A stretch of DNA of 20,863 nt from positions 1-20,863 of the forward strand of contig CAIVHI010000446.1 in assembly GCA_903905685.1 (NCBI GenBank), read 5' to 3'. The DNA comes from an uncultured Bacteroidota bacterium. GTDB taxonomy: Bacteria; Bacteroidota; Bacteroidia; Chitinophagales; Chitinophagaceae. Both the position numbers and the translations under genes were made by a program. The notes under the pieces were generated by a model. The model made no database searches. It saw only the letters and a program-made list of their open reading frames with translations, and had not been told where the DNA came from. How positions within the stretch are numbered: the stretch's first letter is position 1; every line of letters begins with the position of its first letter. Below are positions 8,536 through 16,971 of this stretch, piece by piece.

Positions 8536-8565
8536 ATGGGCGTGTACCCATTGTTGTAGCTACAA
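8536..8565. terminator. Weak hairpin and palindrome at a convergent junction
   Basis: Between two converging genes only 28 bases apart lie a 5-bp stem, ATGGG (8536-8540) with CCCAT (8547-8551), and a perfect 12-base palindrome, TTGTAGCTACAA (8554-8565). The palindrome contains the aldehyde dehydrogenase stop codon. No T-run follows on either strand, so a terminator role is only suggested. Confidence 0.25.
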
Positions 8566-10017
8566 CTCGATACACACATTCTTAGGCTCCGTAAAAAACC
8601 GCAGCGCGTCCCAGCCGCCTTCGCGGCCGGTGCCGGAGTTCTTCATGCCGCCAAAGGGGGTGCGGAGGTCGCGCAGCAGCCAGGTATTGACCCAGATGAT
8701 ACCGCTTTGCACCGATGCCGATACGCGATGCGCACGGCTCACGTCTTGCGTCCAGATGGTAGCCGATAGGCCGTAGTGGGAGGTGTTGGCCAGCATCAGG
8801 GCTTCTTCCTCGGTAGTGAACGATTGCAGGGTGACGACGGGGCCGAATATCTCCTCCATATTGGTTCGGCAATTCCTGCCCAAGCCTTCAATTACTGTAG
8901 GCTCGATAAAGTAGCCACCCGAACATCGGCCTTCTGGATGAACCGCCCTTCCTCCGGCAAGTATGGTTCCCCCTTCTTCCTTCGCCAATGCTATGCAACC
9001 CATTACTTTATCGAAGTGCACCTTGCTTACTATGGCTCCTTGGCGCGAGGTGTCGAGCAGGGGGTCGCCCGGCAATTGCGCGGCGGCGCGGCGCACAAAC
9101 TCATGCTTGAATTTTTCGTACACCTTTTCCTCCACCAATATGCGGCTCCCGCACAGGCATATCTCGCCCTGATTGCTGAACGACGACCGCAGGGTGGTGC
9201 GCATCATTTTCTCCCAATCGCAATCGGCAAAAATGATGTTGGGGTTTTTGCCGCCCAGCTCCAGCGACAACTTCTTGAACATGGGTGCGGCTACGGAGGC
9301 AATCTCCTTGCCGGCCCGCGTGCTGCCGGTGAATGAAATGGCCTTGATGTCGGGATGGGCCACAATGGCCGACCCGCAGCCGGGCCCGGTGCCATGCACG
9401 ATGTTCAGCACCCCACGCGGCAACCCGGCCTTGATGCAGATTTCAGACAACAAGTAAGCTGTCATAGGGGTCACCTCGCTGGGCTTGGCCACCACGCAGT
9501 TGCCTGCCGCAAGGGCTGGGGCTATCTTCCACGAAAAAAGATAAAGTGGCAGGTTCCAAGGCGATATGCAGCCCACTACGCCAATGGGTTGGCGCAGGGT
9601 GTAGTTGATGGCCTTGTCTTCCATATGGTGGCTCTCGGTGCTGAAGTGCATGAGGCCGGTGGCATAAAAGCGGAAGTTGGACGATGCACGGGGGATGTCT
9701 ACCTGCTTGCTGAGCCACAACGGCTTGCCGTTGTCGTTGGTTTCGGCAAGGGCCAATGCATCGTGGTTTTCGTCAATCAATTCCGCAATGCGGTTCAGTA
9801 TTTTGAAACGTTCTTCCGGCGTCGTGGTGCTCCAACGGGCAAAGGCCGCCTTTGCGGCACCCACAGCTTCCTCCACATCGCGGGCATCGCTGTCCGGAGT
9901 TTGGCTGTACACTGCACCCGTTGCGGGGTTTATATTGTCGATGTAGTTGCCGCCCAGCGGAGCCTGCAGGCTGCCGCCAATGTAATTGGCTATTTTATCG
10001 GGAGCTGTGAGATTCAT
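8560..10017 (-). CDS. Aldehyde dehydrogenase (ALDH8 / 2-aminomuconate-semialdehyde type)
   Basis: This 485-residue cytosolic NAD(P)-dependent aldehyde dehydrogenase oxidises an aldehyde to a carboxylate. Expected motifs are present: ISPWNLP with Asn 155, VAKPSE with Lys 178 for cofactor binding, FTGST at 229-233, LELGGKNP with the general base Glu 253, NQGEICLCGSR with the nucleophile Cys 287, and EEIFGPV. The stretches PLYLFSWKIAPALAAGN, NQGEICLC and WVNTWLLRDL.TPFGGMK resemble ALDH8A1 and bacterial 2-aminomuconate or 2-hydroxymuconate semialdehyde dehydrogenases. This suggests tryptophan-kynurenine or catechol meta-cleavage breakdown, but no other gene of those pathways is in the window, so the substrate is inferred from resemblance only. 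It diverges from carB; the shared 160-base region holds no clear promoter for this gene. Confidence 0.92.
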   Translation of the reverse strand: MNLTAPDKIANYIGGSLQAPLGGNYIDNINPATGAVYSQTPDSDARDVEEAVGAAKAAFARWSTTTPEERFKILNRIAELIDENHDALALAETNDNGKPLWLSKQVDIPRASSNFRFYATGLMHFSTESHHMEDKAINYTLRQPIGVVGCISPWNLPLYLFSWKIAPALAAGNCVVAKPSEVTPMTAYLLSEICIKAGLPRGVLNIVHGTGPGCGSAIVAHPDIKAISFTGSTRAGKEIASVAAPMFKKLSLELGGKNPNIIFADCDWEKMMRTTLRSSFSNQGEICLCGSRILVEEKVYEKFKHEFVRRAAAQLPGDPLLDTSRQGAIVSKVHFDKVMGCIALAKEEGGTILAGGRAVHPEGRCSGGYFIEPTVIEGLGRNCRTNMEEIFGPVVTLQSFTTEEEALMLANTSHYGLSATIWTQDVSRAHRVSASVQSGIIWVNTWLLRDLRTPFGGMKNSGTGREGGWDALRFFTEPKNVCIEL

Positions 10018-10107
10018 TGGGCTAAGGTACGCAACACCCTACAAATACCCTACATAGTGGGTCGCCTCCACGAGCGTGCCCATTCCTGCCGGTTGGGAAT
10101 TTTGCAC

Positions 10108-10115
10108 TAATTTTG
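10108..10115 (+). promoter_or_regulatory. Putative -7 element for carB
   Basis: TAATTTTG matches the TAnnTTTG consensus exactly and lies 62 bases before the carB ATG. It is followed by CCGCCCGG. No TTTG lies 19-21 bases upstream; a TTG at 10093-10095 is only 12 bases away. The 14-base segment 10110-10123 recurs exactly before the sigma-factor gene at 16930-16943. Confidence 0.45.
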
Positions 10116-10177
10116 CCGCCCGGTAACGTACAGGTGCCTCATTTTGGGCCATCTTCCGTCTTGCCCAAACCTCTGAT

Positions 10178-13033
10178 ATGCCACGCGACTACTCCATCAA
10201 ATGTGTACTGATTATTGGCTCCGGACCCATCATTATCGGTCAGGCCTGCGAATTCGACTACTCGGGAACCCAAGCGGCCCGCAGTTTGAGGGAGGAAGGC
10301 ATCAAGGTGATTCTGGTGAACTCCAATCCGGCAACCATCATGACCGACCCCATGATGGCCGACCGGGTTTACCTGCTGCCGCTTACCGTGGAGAGTATTG
10401 AAACCATTCTCGAAGAAAACGAAATTGATGCCGTACTGCCCACCATGGGTGGCCAAACCGCGCTAAACCTGGCCAAAGAGGCCGACGAGCTTGGCATTTG
10501 GGAGCGTTTCGGGGTGAAACTCATAGGGGTAGACATTAAGGCTATTGATAAAGCCGAAGACCGCGAGTTGTTCCGCAAATGGATGATTGAGCTCGGGGTG
10601 CCGGTGGCACGTGCCAAAACGGCCAACTCGCTGCTGGAAGGCAAGGAATTTGCCCAACAAATAGGCCTACCCATCGTTATCCGCCCGTCCTATACCTTGG
10701 GTGGTTCGGGTGGAGGAATAGTGATGAACATCGACCAGTTGGACGGCGCGCTGGATCGCGGCCTCACCGCCTCGCCCGTGCATGAAGTGCTGGTTGAAAA
10801 GGCGATGCTGGGATGGAAGGAATTCGAATTGGAACTGTTGCGCGATAAAAACAACAATGTCGTCATCATTTGCACCGTGGAGAATTTCGACCCTATGGGC
10901 ATCCACACCGGCGACAGCATCACTGTTGCGCCGGCTATGACCTTGAGCGATACTGCATACCAATTGATGCGCAATACCGCCATTAGCATGATGCGCGACC
11001 TCGGCAACTTTGCCGGCGGCTGTAATGTGCAGTTTGCGCAAAATCCCGAAACCGAGGAAATCATCGCTATCGAAATCAACCCCCGCGTGAGCCGTTCTTC
11101 GGCATTGGCCTCCAAAGCAACCGGTTACCCCATTGCCAAAATAGCCACCAAACTCGCCATAGGCTACCACTTGGACGAACTGAAAAACCAAATCACCAAG
11201 ACCACATCTGCCTACTTCGAGCCGGCACTCGATTACGTCATCGTGAAAATGCCGCGTTGGAACTTCGACAAGTTCAAGGGTGCCGATGATACGCTCGGGT
11301 TGCAGATGAAGAGTGTGGGTGAGGTGATGGCCATTGGCCGCACGTTTACCGAGGCACTCCAGAAGGCTTGCCAAAGCTTGGAAAACAATGCCATAGGCTT
11401 GTCCCATATCAGTCAGGAAAGGTTGAGGCCCGAAGAAATACTCGAGAAGCTGAAACGCCCCACCTGGGACCGCATCTTCCGCATCAAGGAAGCCATAGCC
11501 GCAGGGGTGTCCATCAAAACCATCCGCGAACTGACCTTCATAGACCGTTGGTTCCTGTACCAGATACAGGACATTGTGAACATGGAGACGGAAATCAAGA
11601 AATACAAACACCTTGATAAACTGCCGATGGCGTTAATGTCGGAGTCCAAAAAAATGGGCTTCAGCGATGAACAGCTATCGGAATTGTTGAAAGACTGTAC
11701 TGCGGAAGAGGTCTACGAACACCGCAAGGCGGCCGGCATCACCCGGGTATTCAAAATGGTAGATACCTGTAGTGCCGAATTTGCCGCCGAGACCCCCTAT
11801 TATTACTCCACGTTCGAAGACCACTTGGGTAGTGCCGAGGGAGCAAATGCGCTGGTGCAAAATGAAAGCGTGGTGTCTACACGCAAAAAAATCATCGTAT
11901 TGGGTTCCGGCCCCAACCGCATAGGGCAGGGCATAGAGTTCGACTATTGCTGCACCCACGGGCTACTGGCCACCAAGGATGCCGGCTTTGAGGCCATCAT
12001 GGTGAACTGCAATCCAGAAACCGTATCTACCGACTTCGACATTGCCGACAAGCTCTACTTCGAGCCCGTCTATTGGGAGCACCTTTGGGAAATCGTCGAA
12101 CACGAGCAACCCGACGGCGTGATTGTGCAATTGGGTGGGCAAACCGCGCTCAAACTCTCGCGCAGGCTGCATGAAAAAGGCATCAAAATCATCGGCACCT
12201 CCTTCGACAACATGGATATTGCCGAAGATCGCGGCCGCTTCAGCGACATGCTGAAGGATTTGGGCATCCCCTACCCCAACTACGGCACCGCCTATACCAC
12301 CGATGAAGCCATAGAAGTGGCCAATCAGGTGGGTTATCCGGTGCTCGTGCGTCCGTCATACGTGCTCGGCGGGCAACGCATGCGTATCGTCATCAACGAT
12401 ACCGAACTGGAAAAAAGCGTAGTGAGTCTGCTCAAGCACCTCCCAGGCAACAAAATACTCATCGACCACTTCCTCGACCGCTGTCAGGAAGCCGAGATAG
12501 ATGCCATTTGCGACGGCGAGACCGTCCACATCATGGGCATCATGGAGCACATCGAGCCGGCCGGCATCCACAGCGGCGACAGTCACGCCCTGCTGCCCGT
12601 CTTCAACCTCGGCCCGCTCGTGGTGGAGGAGATGGTGGAAATCACCAAGAAGATTGCCCTGCAACTCAACATCATAGGCCTCATCAACATCCAGTTCGCC
12701 ATCAAGGACAACAAGGTTTTCGTTATCGAGGCCAATCCGCGCGCAAGCCGCACCACGCCGTTCATTGCCAAGGCATACGGTATTCCTTACCTCAACATGG
12801 CTACGAAGGTGATGCTGGGTGTGGCCAAGTTGAAGGATTTTAAACCCGAGAAAAACCTGCAAGGCTGGGCGGTGAAGGTGCCGGTGTTCAGCTTCAACAA
12901 GTTCCCGAATGTAAACAAGGAGCTGGGGCCTGAAATGAAGAGTACCGGCGAAGCCATTAGGTTCATCAAGAACCTGAGGGACCCTTGGTTCCGCAGCCTC
13001 TATAAAGAGCGCAGCATGCACCTCAGCAAGTAG
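10178..13033 (+). CDS. carB: Carbamoyl-phosphate synthase large subunit, short form
   Basis: This 951-residue protein makes carbamoyl phosphate from bicarbonate, ammonia delivered by CarA, and two ATP, feeding pyrimidine and arginine synthesis. The internal duplication is plain. The first half has VLIIGSGPIIIGQACEFDYSG, NSNPATIMTD, MGGQTALNL, RPSYTLGGSGGG and EINPRVSRSSALASKATG. The second half repeats these as VLGSGPNRIGQGIEFDYC, NCNPETVSTD, LGGQTALKL, RPSYVLGGQRMRIV and EANPRASRTTPFIAKAYG. The protein ends soon after FNKFPNVNKELGPEMKSTGEA, so the C-terminal methylglyoxal-synthase-like allosteric domain of the 1073-residue E. coli enzyme is absent. I recall short CarB as usual in many Bacteroidota. 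carA is not in the window. The methyltransferase gene begins 9 bases after the stop codon. Confidence 0.97.
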   Translation: MPRDYSIKCVLIIGSGPIIIGQACEFDYSGTQAARSLREEGIKVILVNSNPATIMTDPMMADRVYLLPLTVESIETILEENEIDAVLPTMGGQTALNLAKEADELGIWERFGVKLIGVDIKAIDKAEDRELFRKWMIELGVPVARAKTANSLLEGKEFAQQIGLPIVIRPSYTLGGSGGGIVMNIDQLDGALDRGLTASPVHEVLVEKAMLGWKEFELELLRDKNNNVVIICTVENFDPMGIHTGDSITVAPAMTLSDTAYQLMRNTAISMMRDLGNFAGGCNVQFAQNPETEEIIAIEINPRVSRSSALASKATGYPIAKIATKLAIGYHLDELKNQITKTTSAYFEPALDYVIVKMPRWNFDKFKGADDTLGLQMKSVGEVMAIGRTFTEALQKACQSLENNAIGLSHISQERLRPEEILEKLKRPTWDRIFRIKEAIAAGVSIKTIRELTFIDRWFLYQIQDIVNMETEIKKYKHLDKLPMALMSESKKMGFSDEQLSELLKDCTAEEVYEHRKAAGITRVFKMVDTCSAEFAAETPYYYSTFEDHLGSAEGANALVQNESVVSTRKKIIVLGSGPNRIGQGIEFDYCCTHGLLATKDAGFEAIMVNCNPETVSTDFDIADKLYFEPVYWEHLWEIVEHEQPDGVIVQLGGQTALKLSRRLHEKGIKIIGTSFDNMDIAEDRGRFSDMLKDLGIPYPNYGTAYTTDEAIEVANQVGYPVLVRPSYVLGGQRMRIVINDTELEKSVVSLLKHLPGNKILIDHFLDRCQEAEIDAICDGETVHIMGIMEHIEPAGIHSGDSHALLPVFNLGPLVVEEMVEITKKIALQLNIIGLINIQFAIKDNKVFVIEANPRASRTTPFIAKAYGIPYLNMATKVMLGVAKLKDFKPEKNLQGWAVKVPVFSFNKFPNVNKELGPEMKSTGEAIRFIKNLRDPWFRSLYKERSMHLSK

Positions 13034-13042
13034 CCCGACATC

Positions 13043-13774
13043 ATGAGCCAGTCTGCCCCCTTGCCCAAAGTGCCCGTTCTCGGACGTTTGCTGATGGTGC
13101 CCGTGCCGGTGGCCGAGGGCGCGATTGCATCGTTGAGTGAAGACGTTGTGGCGCACACGTTGCATCTTAGCCGCTATTTTGTGGAAGACCTCCGCACCGC
13201 CCGCCGTGTGCTGCGTGCCATCCATCCGGGGATAGATATCGATGCTATGCAGTTTTCGGTTATTGACAAACATGCCGGACCCGATATCGCCTTGTTGAAA
13301 AACTGGCTGTCGGCTGGGAAGGATGTGGGCGTGATGAGTGAGGCCGGCTGCCCCGGTATTGCCGACCCCGGAGCGGTATTGGCCGCGGCCGCCCACGAGC
13401 TTGGCGCGCCCGTGGTACCGCTGGTAGGCCCGAGTTCGTTGCTGTTGGCATTGATGGCATCAGGGCTGAATGGGCAAAACTTCTGCTTTAGAGGATACCT
13501 GCCGGTCAAAGAACCCATGCGCTCCAAAACATTGAAAGAGTGGGAAGCGGCCTCCGTTCGCGACAATCAAACCCAACTGTTCATAGAGACCCCGTACCGC
13601 AACCAAGTATTGCTGGAGGTGGTATTGAAAACCTGCAACCCACGCACGCGGCTTTGCATTGCCCAAAACGTCACTGCGCCCAATGCCTTCGTGCGCACCC
13701 TAACTATCAAAGACTGGAAAATGAAACCGCCGGTTCTGGGTAAAGAACCGGCGGTTTTCCTGATTTTGGGTTAG
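13043..13774 (+). CDS. SAM-dependent methyltransferase, RsmI/tetrapyrrole methylase family
   Basis: This 243-residue protein belongs to the tetrapyrrole-methylase-fold family that includes RsmI, the enzyme 2'-O-methylating a cytidine in the 16S rRNA decoding site. Visible features are the N-terminal strand GRLLMVPVPVAEG, FVEDLRTARR, the conserved VMSEAGCPGIADPGA loop (about 93-107), VVPLVGPSSLLLALMASGLNG, the RGYLPV segment, LFIETPYRNQ, and the end KPPVLGKEPAVF. The chain is shorter than E. coli RsmI (286 residues) and diverges in the glycine-rich N-terminus, as I recall for the Bacteroidota version, so I do not assign the rsmI symbol. It follows carB by 9 bases and is probably cotranscribed. 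Its last codons contain a terminator hairpin. Confidence 0.87.
   Translation: MSQSAPLPKVPVLGRLLMVPVPVAEGAIASLSEDVVAHTLHLSRYFVEDLRTARRVLRAIHPGIDIDAMQFSVIDKHAGPDIALLKNWLSAGKDVGVMSEAGCPGIADPGAVLAAAAHELGAPVVPLVGPSSLLLALMASGLNGQNFCFRGYLPVKEPMRSKTLKEWEAASVRDNQTQLFIETPYRNQVLLEVVLKTCNPRTRLCIAQNVTAPNAFVRTLTIKDWKMKPPVLGKEPAVFLILG
13724..13757. terminator. Bidirectional terminator hairpin inside the methyltransferase 3' end
   Basis: AAACCGCCGGTTCT (13724-13737) pairs perfectly over 14 bases with 13744-13757 around the loop GGGTAA. One further T (13758) and then CC follow on the plus strand. On the minus strand, the end of the convergent surface-protein gene, the stem is followed by CATTTTCC. It lies entirely within codons 228-238 of the methyltransferase, 17 bases before its stop codon. 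Confidence 0.75.
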
Positions 13775-13781
13775 TGTTCCC

Positions 13782-16700
13782 CTATCTTATTAGGGTCACT
13801 TCTCCCGTAACCACTTCGTTTTGCTCTTGTCCGGGCTTCTGGATGACGCATTCATAGAAGTAGGTACCCATTTCTTGAGGAACGCCGTTGAAGGTGCCGT
13901 CCCAACCGGTTTGTTTGCTATTGGTATAGAATATCTGCTGACCCCAGCGATTGAAAATCCGCATTTCGACCATGTTTTGGAAGGTGAGGCCAATGGGGCG
14001 GAACACATCGTTCAGGCCATCGCCATTGGGGGTAAAGCCGGACGGGAACATTTGCACTACCGTGCTGTCCACCGTGATCTGCACTGTCGTAGAATCGAGG
14101 CAGCCGAAATTGTCGCGGCCATACACCACATACGTCGTAGTTACCGATGGTGTGGCAACGGGATTGTTGATGTTGGGGTTGCTTAACGTACCATTGTCGG
14201 GCAACCAGTAGTAAGTCATTTCGTTGTCGGCATTGAGCTGAACGCTGGCACCGAGCCTGATTGATGTTGCAGAAGTCATGTTGGTGATTTTGTTTCCCAA
14301 TATCGAGTGGATATTGATGGTGTCGTAAGCGAGGCAACCGAAGGGCTGGAGGGTATCGGTGAGTACCAATTGGAAGTCTCCAAATCCGCTGAAGAAGGGC
14401 ACAGCGGCTGTATCTGAAGTCAGATTGCCTGCGGGCGACCAGTTGTGGGTATATTCAAAAGTTCCCATGTTGCTGCGCACCGTGTTGTAAAGGGCCAATG
14501 GCATGGTTTGGCAAAAGGTGGTGTCGTGGAAGGAGGTAATGGCAAAGTCGAGCACAAAAAGCTTCACTGTTTTGGAATCGTGGCAGGAAATGGAGTCGGT
14601 GATGTCCAACTGCGTGATGATGATGCCGGGTATGTTGTAGGTATGTGTTACGGAGCCTGCGGTTGTCGATGTGTTTCCGTCGCCAAGTGTCCAGGCATAG
14701 GTCAATCCTCCGCCTATCGATGCATCCGTCAATGTAGTGCTGCCTCCCAAACATATGGTGTCGGGAATGGGTGCATAGTTGGCGGTGAGGGGGTGGCTGG
14801 TATTGATGTCGGCGGTCACCGTCTTACCACAATATCCGTTGGAATCTACGAGTGTGACGACACCGGCGAAGCAATTGGGTACGGTATAGGGATAGGTGGC
14901 CGTATACAGGTGGGTAGGCGAGAACGAATAGTTGCCAGTCATATCCCCGAAATTCCAGTGGTAGTAGTCGGCCCCTGTCGACGTATTGTTGAAGAATACC
15001 GTATCGTAGCTGCAACCGCGGTGGATGGCATAGGTGAAAGACGGAATAATGTCGGGCAATACGGTTACCGAAGCGGAATCGCGTGGGCCTTCGCAGCCTG
15101 CTACCGATTGGCTCACCCATACCGTGGTATTGCCTGCCACCGAAGTATTTACGGTGAGTGGCACACTACCGGGCGTTCCACCGGTACCCACATTATACCA
15201 ATTGATGACACCCGCTGTTACTCCGGTTACCACAAATGGTATGAAGGTGGCACCGAAACAATAGGGCGAATACCCTGTAATGGTTGGTGCAGGCGGCGTA
15301 GGCGTTTGCTTTACATACGTTTCGGCGGAGTCTTTACAGCCGTTAAGGAACGTGTAAACCTTGTACCAGCCGGTATCTGCCCCCGGGAAGTTGGTGATAT
15401 TGGGGTTCTCGAGTGTAGATGTAAAGCCGTTGGGACCGATCCATGAGAACGTTTCGCCTGTGGATGCCGGGGTGGAATATAAATCCAAAACATTGCCGGG
15501 GTTGGCGCAAATGGGGGAGTTGCTGTTGGCAGTCACCACAGGCAAGGGCTTTATGACTACGTGGGTGCGTGCTGTATCGTGCAAACCGCCAATGACCTGC
15601 ACCACATATACATTGCCGGAATCTGCCCAACTAGTCGCATTGATAGTTAGGTATTCGCCCGTACCAAGGACGCCGCCACTTGGGCCATACCAAGTGAAAG
15701 GTTGTGTGGAATCGCCGTCTTGGGCAATGAGTTTCAACGTGTCGCCGAAACATACCGGGCCATCATTGATGGCCGTGAAGCAATTCAGGCTGACGTGGGT
15801 ATAGGCAGTGTCGTAGCAGCCGTTCAGGTCTACAATGACCCGGAACATGCCGGTATCTGCAGCAGTGAAGGCAGTAATGACGGGATTCTGCACCGCCGAC
15901 GTATAGCCGCTGGGGCCTGTCCACGAAAAAGTCTCACCCGTCACAAACGGTGTGGAAGTCAGGTCGAGGGGAAGACCCGACGCAGGACACAATGGGGAGT
16001 TGTTGGCAGCCGATATGGTTGGCTTGGGGTTGATGACCACATGTGTAAACGCGGTGTCGTTGACGCCGCCAATGGTCTGCACCACATAGTATACTCCGGA
16101 GTCGGCTTGTGTTACGTTGGCAATGTTTGCGGTGATTCCCGTTGAAGTAAATCCACCCGCACCGTGCCATACGTAAGGCAAAGTAGAATCGCCACCTACT
16201 GCAGCAAGTTTCAAAGAATCTCCCGTACACAATGGACCGTTGTTGACGGCATTGAAGCAGGAGAAAGTGGTATCGACAAAAACATAGAATGTAACCCCGT
16301 TCAAAATACCATTGCAGTATACCTCGAAGGAGTTGATCCCGGTACAGGAGTTGATGATGAAGTCGCCACCGTTATAGTCGACATCTGAGCCCGAAGGACC
16401 CATCAACAATCCGCCGAAAAGGTAGCAAGGGCCTGCGCCGCTGCCGCAATCGGTGTAGGAAGTCATATTGGCTGCGGTAAGCGGATAAAACACCCCATTG
16501 ATGTACATCTGGAGATATTCGCCCGAGCCAAAAGGACCACCGTTGAGGGCGTAGGAGGGGATTTTGAGCGAAGCCACAGGGTGGCTCAACGTGAACGTAT
16601 AGCTACCTGCCGTTCCCGAACCTGCCCAGTAGGATGTTCCGAAGCTGGTGGTACACCAAGATGTCCAAGTCGTGATGCTACCCGTAGAGGTGACAGTTGC

Positions 16701-16811
16701 AGAGAGAGACCCGTATGTGGAAGTACCCGATGTATTGGTTATCTGCACATAAGCCGCGCGAGAGCCCAAAAAGGCTAAACATGCACAGATGGTGAGGACG
16801 AAGTTTTTCAT
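13782..16811 (-). CDS. Large Ig/PKD-repeat surface protein with T9SS type B (CHU_C) domain
   Basis: This is a 1009-residue secreted protein. A signal peptide ends near residue 20 (FLGSRAA). Residues of about 21-183 are a Ser/Thr/Gly-rich beta domain I do not recognise. Two near-identical Ig-like modules follow at about 185-343 and 344-502, then a cysteine-containing module (about 505-585). Two PKD-like domains come next (about 588-672, with YYHWNFGDMTGNYSFSPTHLY, and about 676-755, with TYAWTLGDGNTSTTAGSVTHTY). A further Ig-like part (840-915) leads to the type B sorting domain (FTPNGDGLNDVF, FNRWGQQIF, GTYFYECVI and TGEVTLIR, 921-1009). It is probably an adhesive or structural surface protein exported by the type IX system. 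It ends 7 bases from the convergent methyltransferase stop codon and shares its terminator. Confidence 0.9.
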   Translation of the reverse strand: MKNFVLTICACLAFLGSRAAYVQITNTSGTSTYGSLSATVTSTGSITTWTSWCTTSFGTSYWAGSGTAGSYTFTLSHPVASLKIPSYALNGGPFGSGEYLQMYINGVFYPLTAANMTSYTDCGSGAGPCYLFGGLLMGPSGSDVDYNGGDFIINSCTGINSFEVYCNGILNGVTFYVFVDTTFSCFNAVNNGPLCTGDSLKLAAVGGDSTLPYVWHGAGGFTSTGITANIANVTQADSGVYYVVQTIGGVNDTAFTHVVINPKPTISAANNSPLCPASGLPLDLTSTPFVTGETFSWTGPSGYTSAVQNPVITAFTAADTGMFRVIVDLNGCYDTAYTHVSLNCFTAINDGPVCFGDTLKLIAQDGDSTQPFTWYGPSGGVLGTGEYLTINATSWADSGNVYVVQVIGGLHDTARTHVVIKPLPVVTANSNSPICANPGNVLDLYSTPASTGETFSWIGPNGFTSTLENPNITNFPGADTGWYKVYTFLNGCKDSAETYVKQTPTPPAPTITGYSPYCFGATFIPFVVTGVTAGVINWYNVGTGGTPGSVPLTVNTSVAGNTTVWVSQSVAGCEGPRDSASVTVLPDIIPSFTYAIHRGCSYDTVFFNNTSTGADYYHWNFGDMTGNYSFSPTHLYTATYPYTVPNCFAGVVTLVDSNGYCGKTVTADINTSHPLTANYAPIPDTICLGGSTTLTDASIGGGLTYAWTLGDGNTSTTAGSVTHTYNIPGIIITQLDITDSISCHDSKTVKLFVLDFAITSFHDTTFCQTMPLALYNTVRSNMGTFEYTHNWSPAGNLTSDTAAVPFFSGFGDFQLVLTDTLQPFGCLAYDTINIHSILGNKITNMTSATSIRLGASVQLNADNEMTYYWLPDNGTLSNPNINNPVATPSVTTTYVVYGRDNFGCLDSTTVQITVDSTVVQMFPSGFTPNGDGLNDVFRPIGLTFQNMVEMRIFNRWGQQIFYTNSKQTGWDGTFNGVPQEMGTYFYECVIQKPGQEQNEVVTGEVTLIR
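15306..16259 (-). repeat. Tandem duplication of a ~159-residue Ig-like module
   Basis: Codons for residues 185-343 (15783-16259) and 344-502 (15306-15782) encode two copies of one module. Paired landmarks are CFNAVNNGPLC and CFTAINDGPVC; YVVQTIGGVNDTAFTHVVI and YVVQVIGGLHDTARTHVVI; and TGETFSWTGPSGYTS and TGETFSWIGPNGFTS. Each copy itself contains two Ig-like halves. Confidence 0.8.
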
Positions 16812-16853
16812 GCCGGCAAATTTTTTATAAAAATAACAATCTTAGAGTTACGC

Positions 16854-16869
16854 TGTGCATAAATACACA
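16854..16869. promoter_or_regulatory. Possible CRP/FNR-like inverted repeat
   Basis: TGTGCATAAATACACA has TGTG and CACA arms eight bases apart, as in CRP/FNR-family sites (TGTGA-N6-TCACA), though the inner A and T are replaced. The symmetric part extends to CTGTG...CACAG at 16853-16870. It lies between the divergent surface-protein and sigma-factor genes. Confidence 0.2.
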
Positions 16870-16927
16870 GATATGGTATTAAAACAAGACAGGGTAAAGA
16901 GGTTAAATGGATGGGCTGATGACGTAT

Positions 16928-16943
16928 TTATTTTGCCGCCCGG
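16928..16943 (+). promoter_or_regulatory. Putative -7 region for the sigma-factor operon
   Basis: TTATTTTG (16928-16935) matches TAnnTTTG with one mismatch and is followed by CCGCCCGG. The 14 bases at 16930-16943 are identical to those in the carB promoter region (10110-10123). The element lies 36 bases before the first possible ATG. No TTTG -33 element is evident. Confidence 0.35.
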
Positions 16944-16971
16944 CTATTCAGGTTTTTAGGCTTGGGATTTT

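Noticed and set aside
10667..11611. Long open frame antisense to carB (314 codons)
   Set aside because: The frame is complementary to conserved ATP-grasp coding sequence; the protein is His/Gly/Val-rich without any recognisable motif. The same applies to 12356-13396.
14445..15446. Open frame of 333 codons antisense to the Ig/PKD surface protein
   Set aside because: The Cys/Gly/Arg-rich translation has no family pattern and comes from the reverse complement of Ser/Thr-rich repeats.
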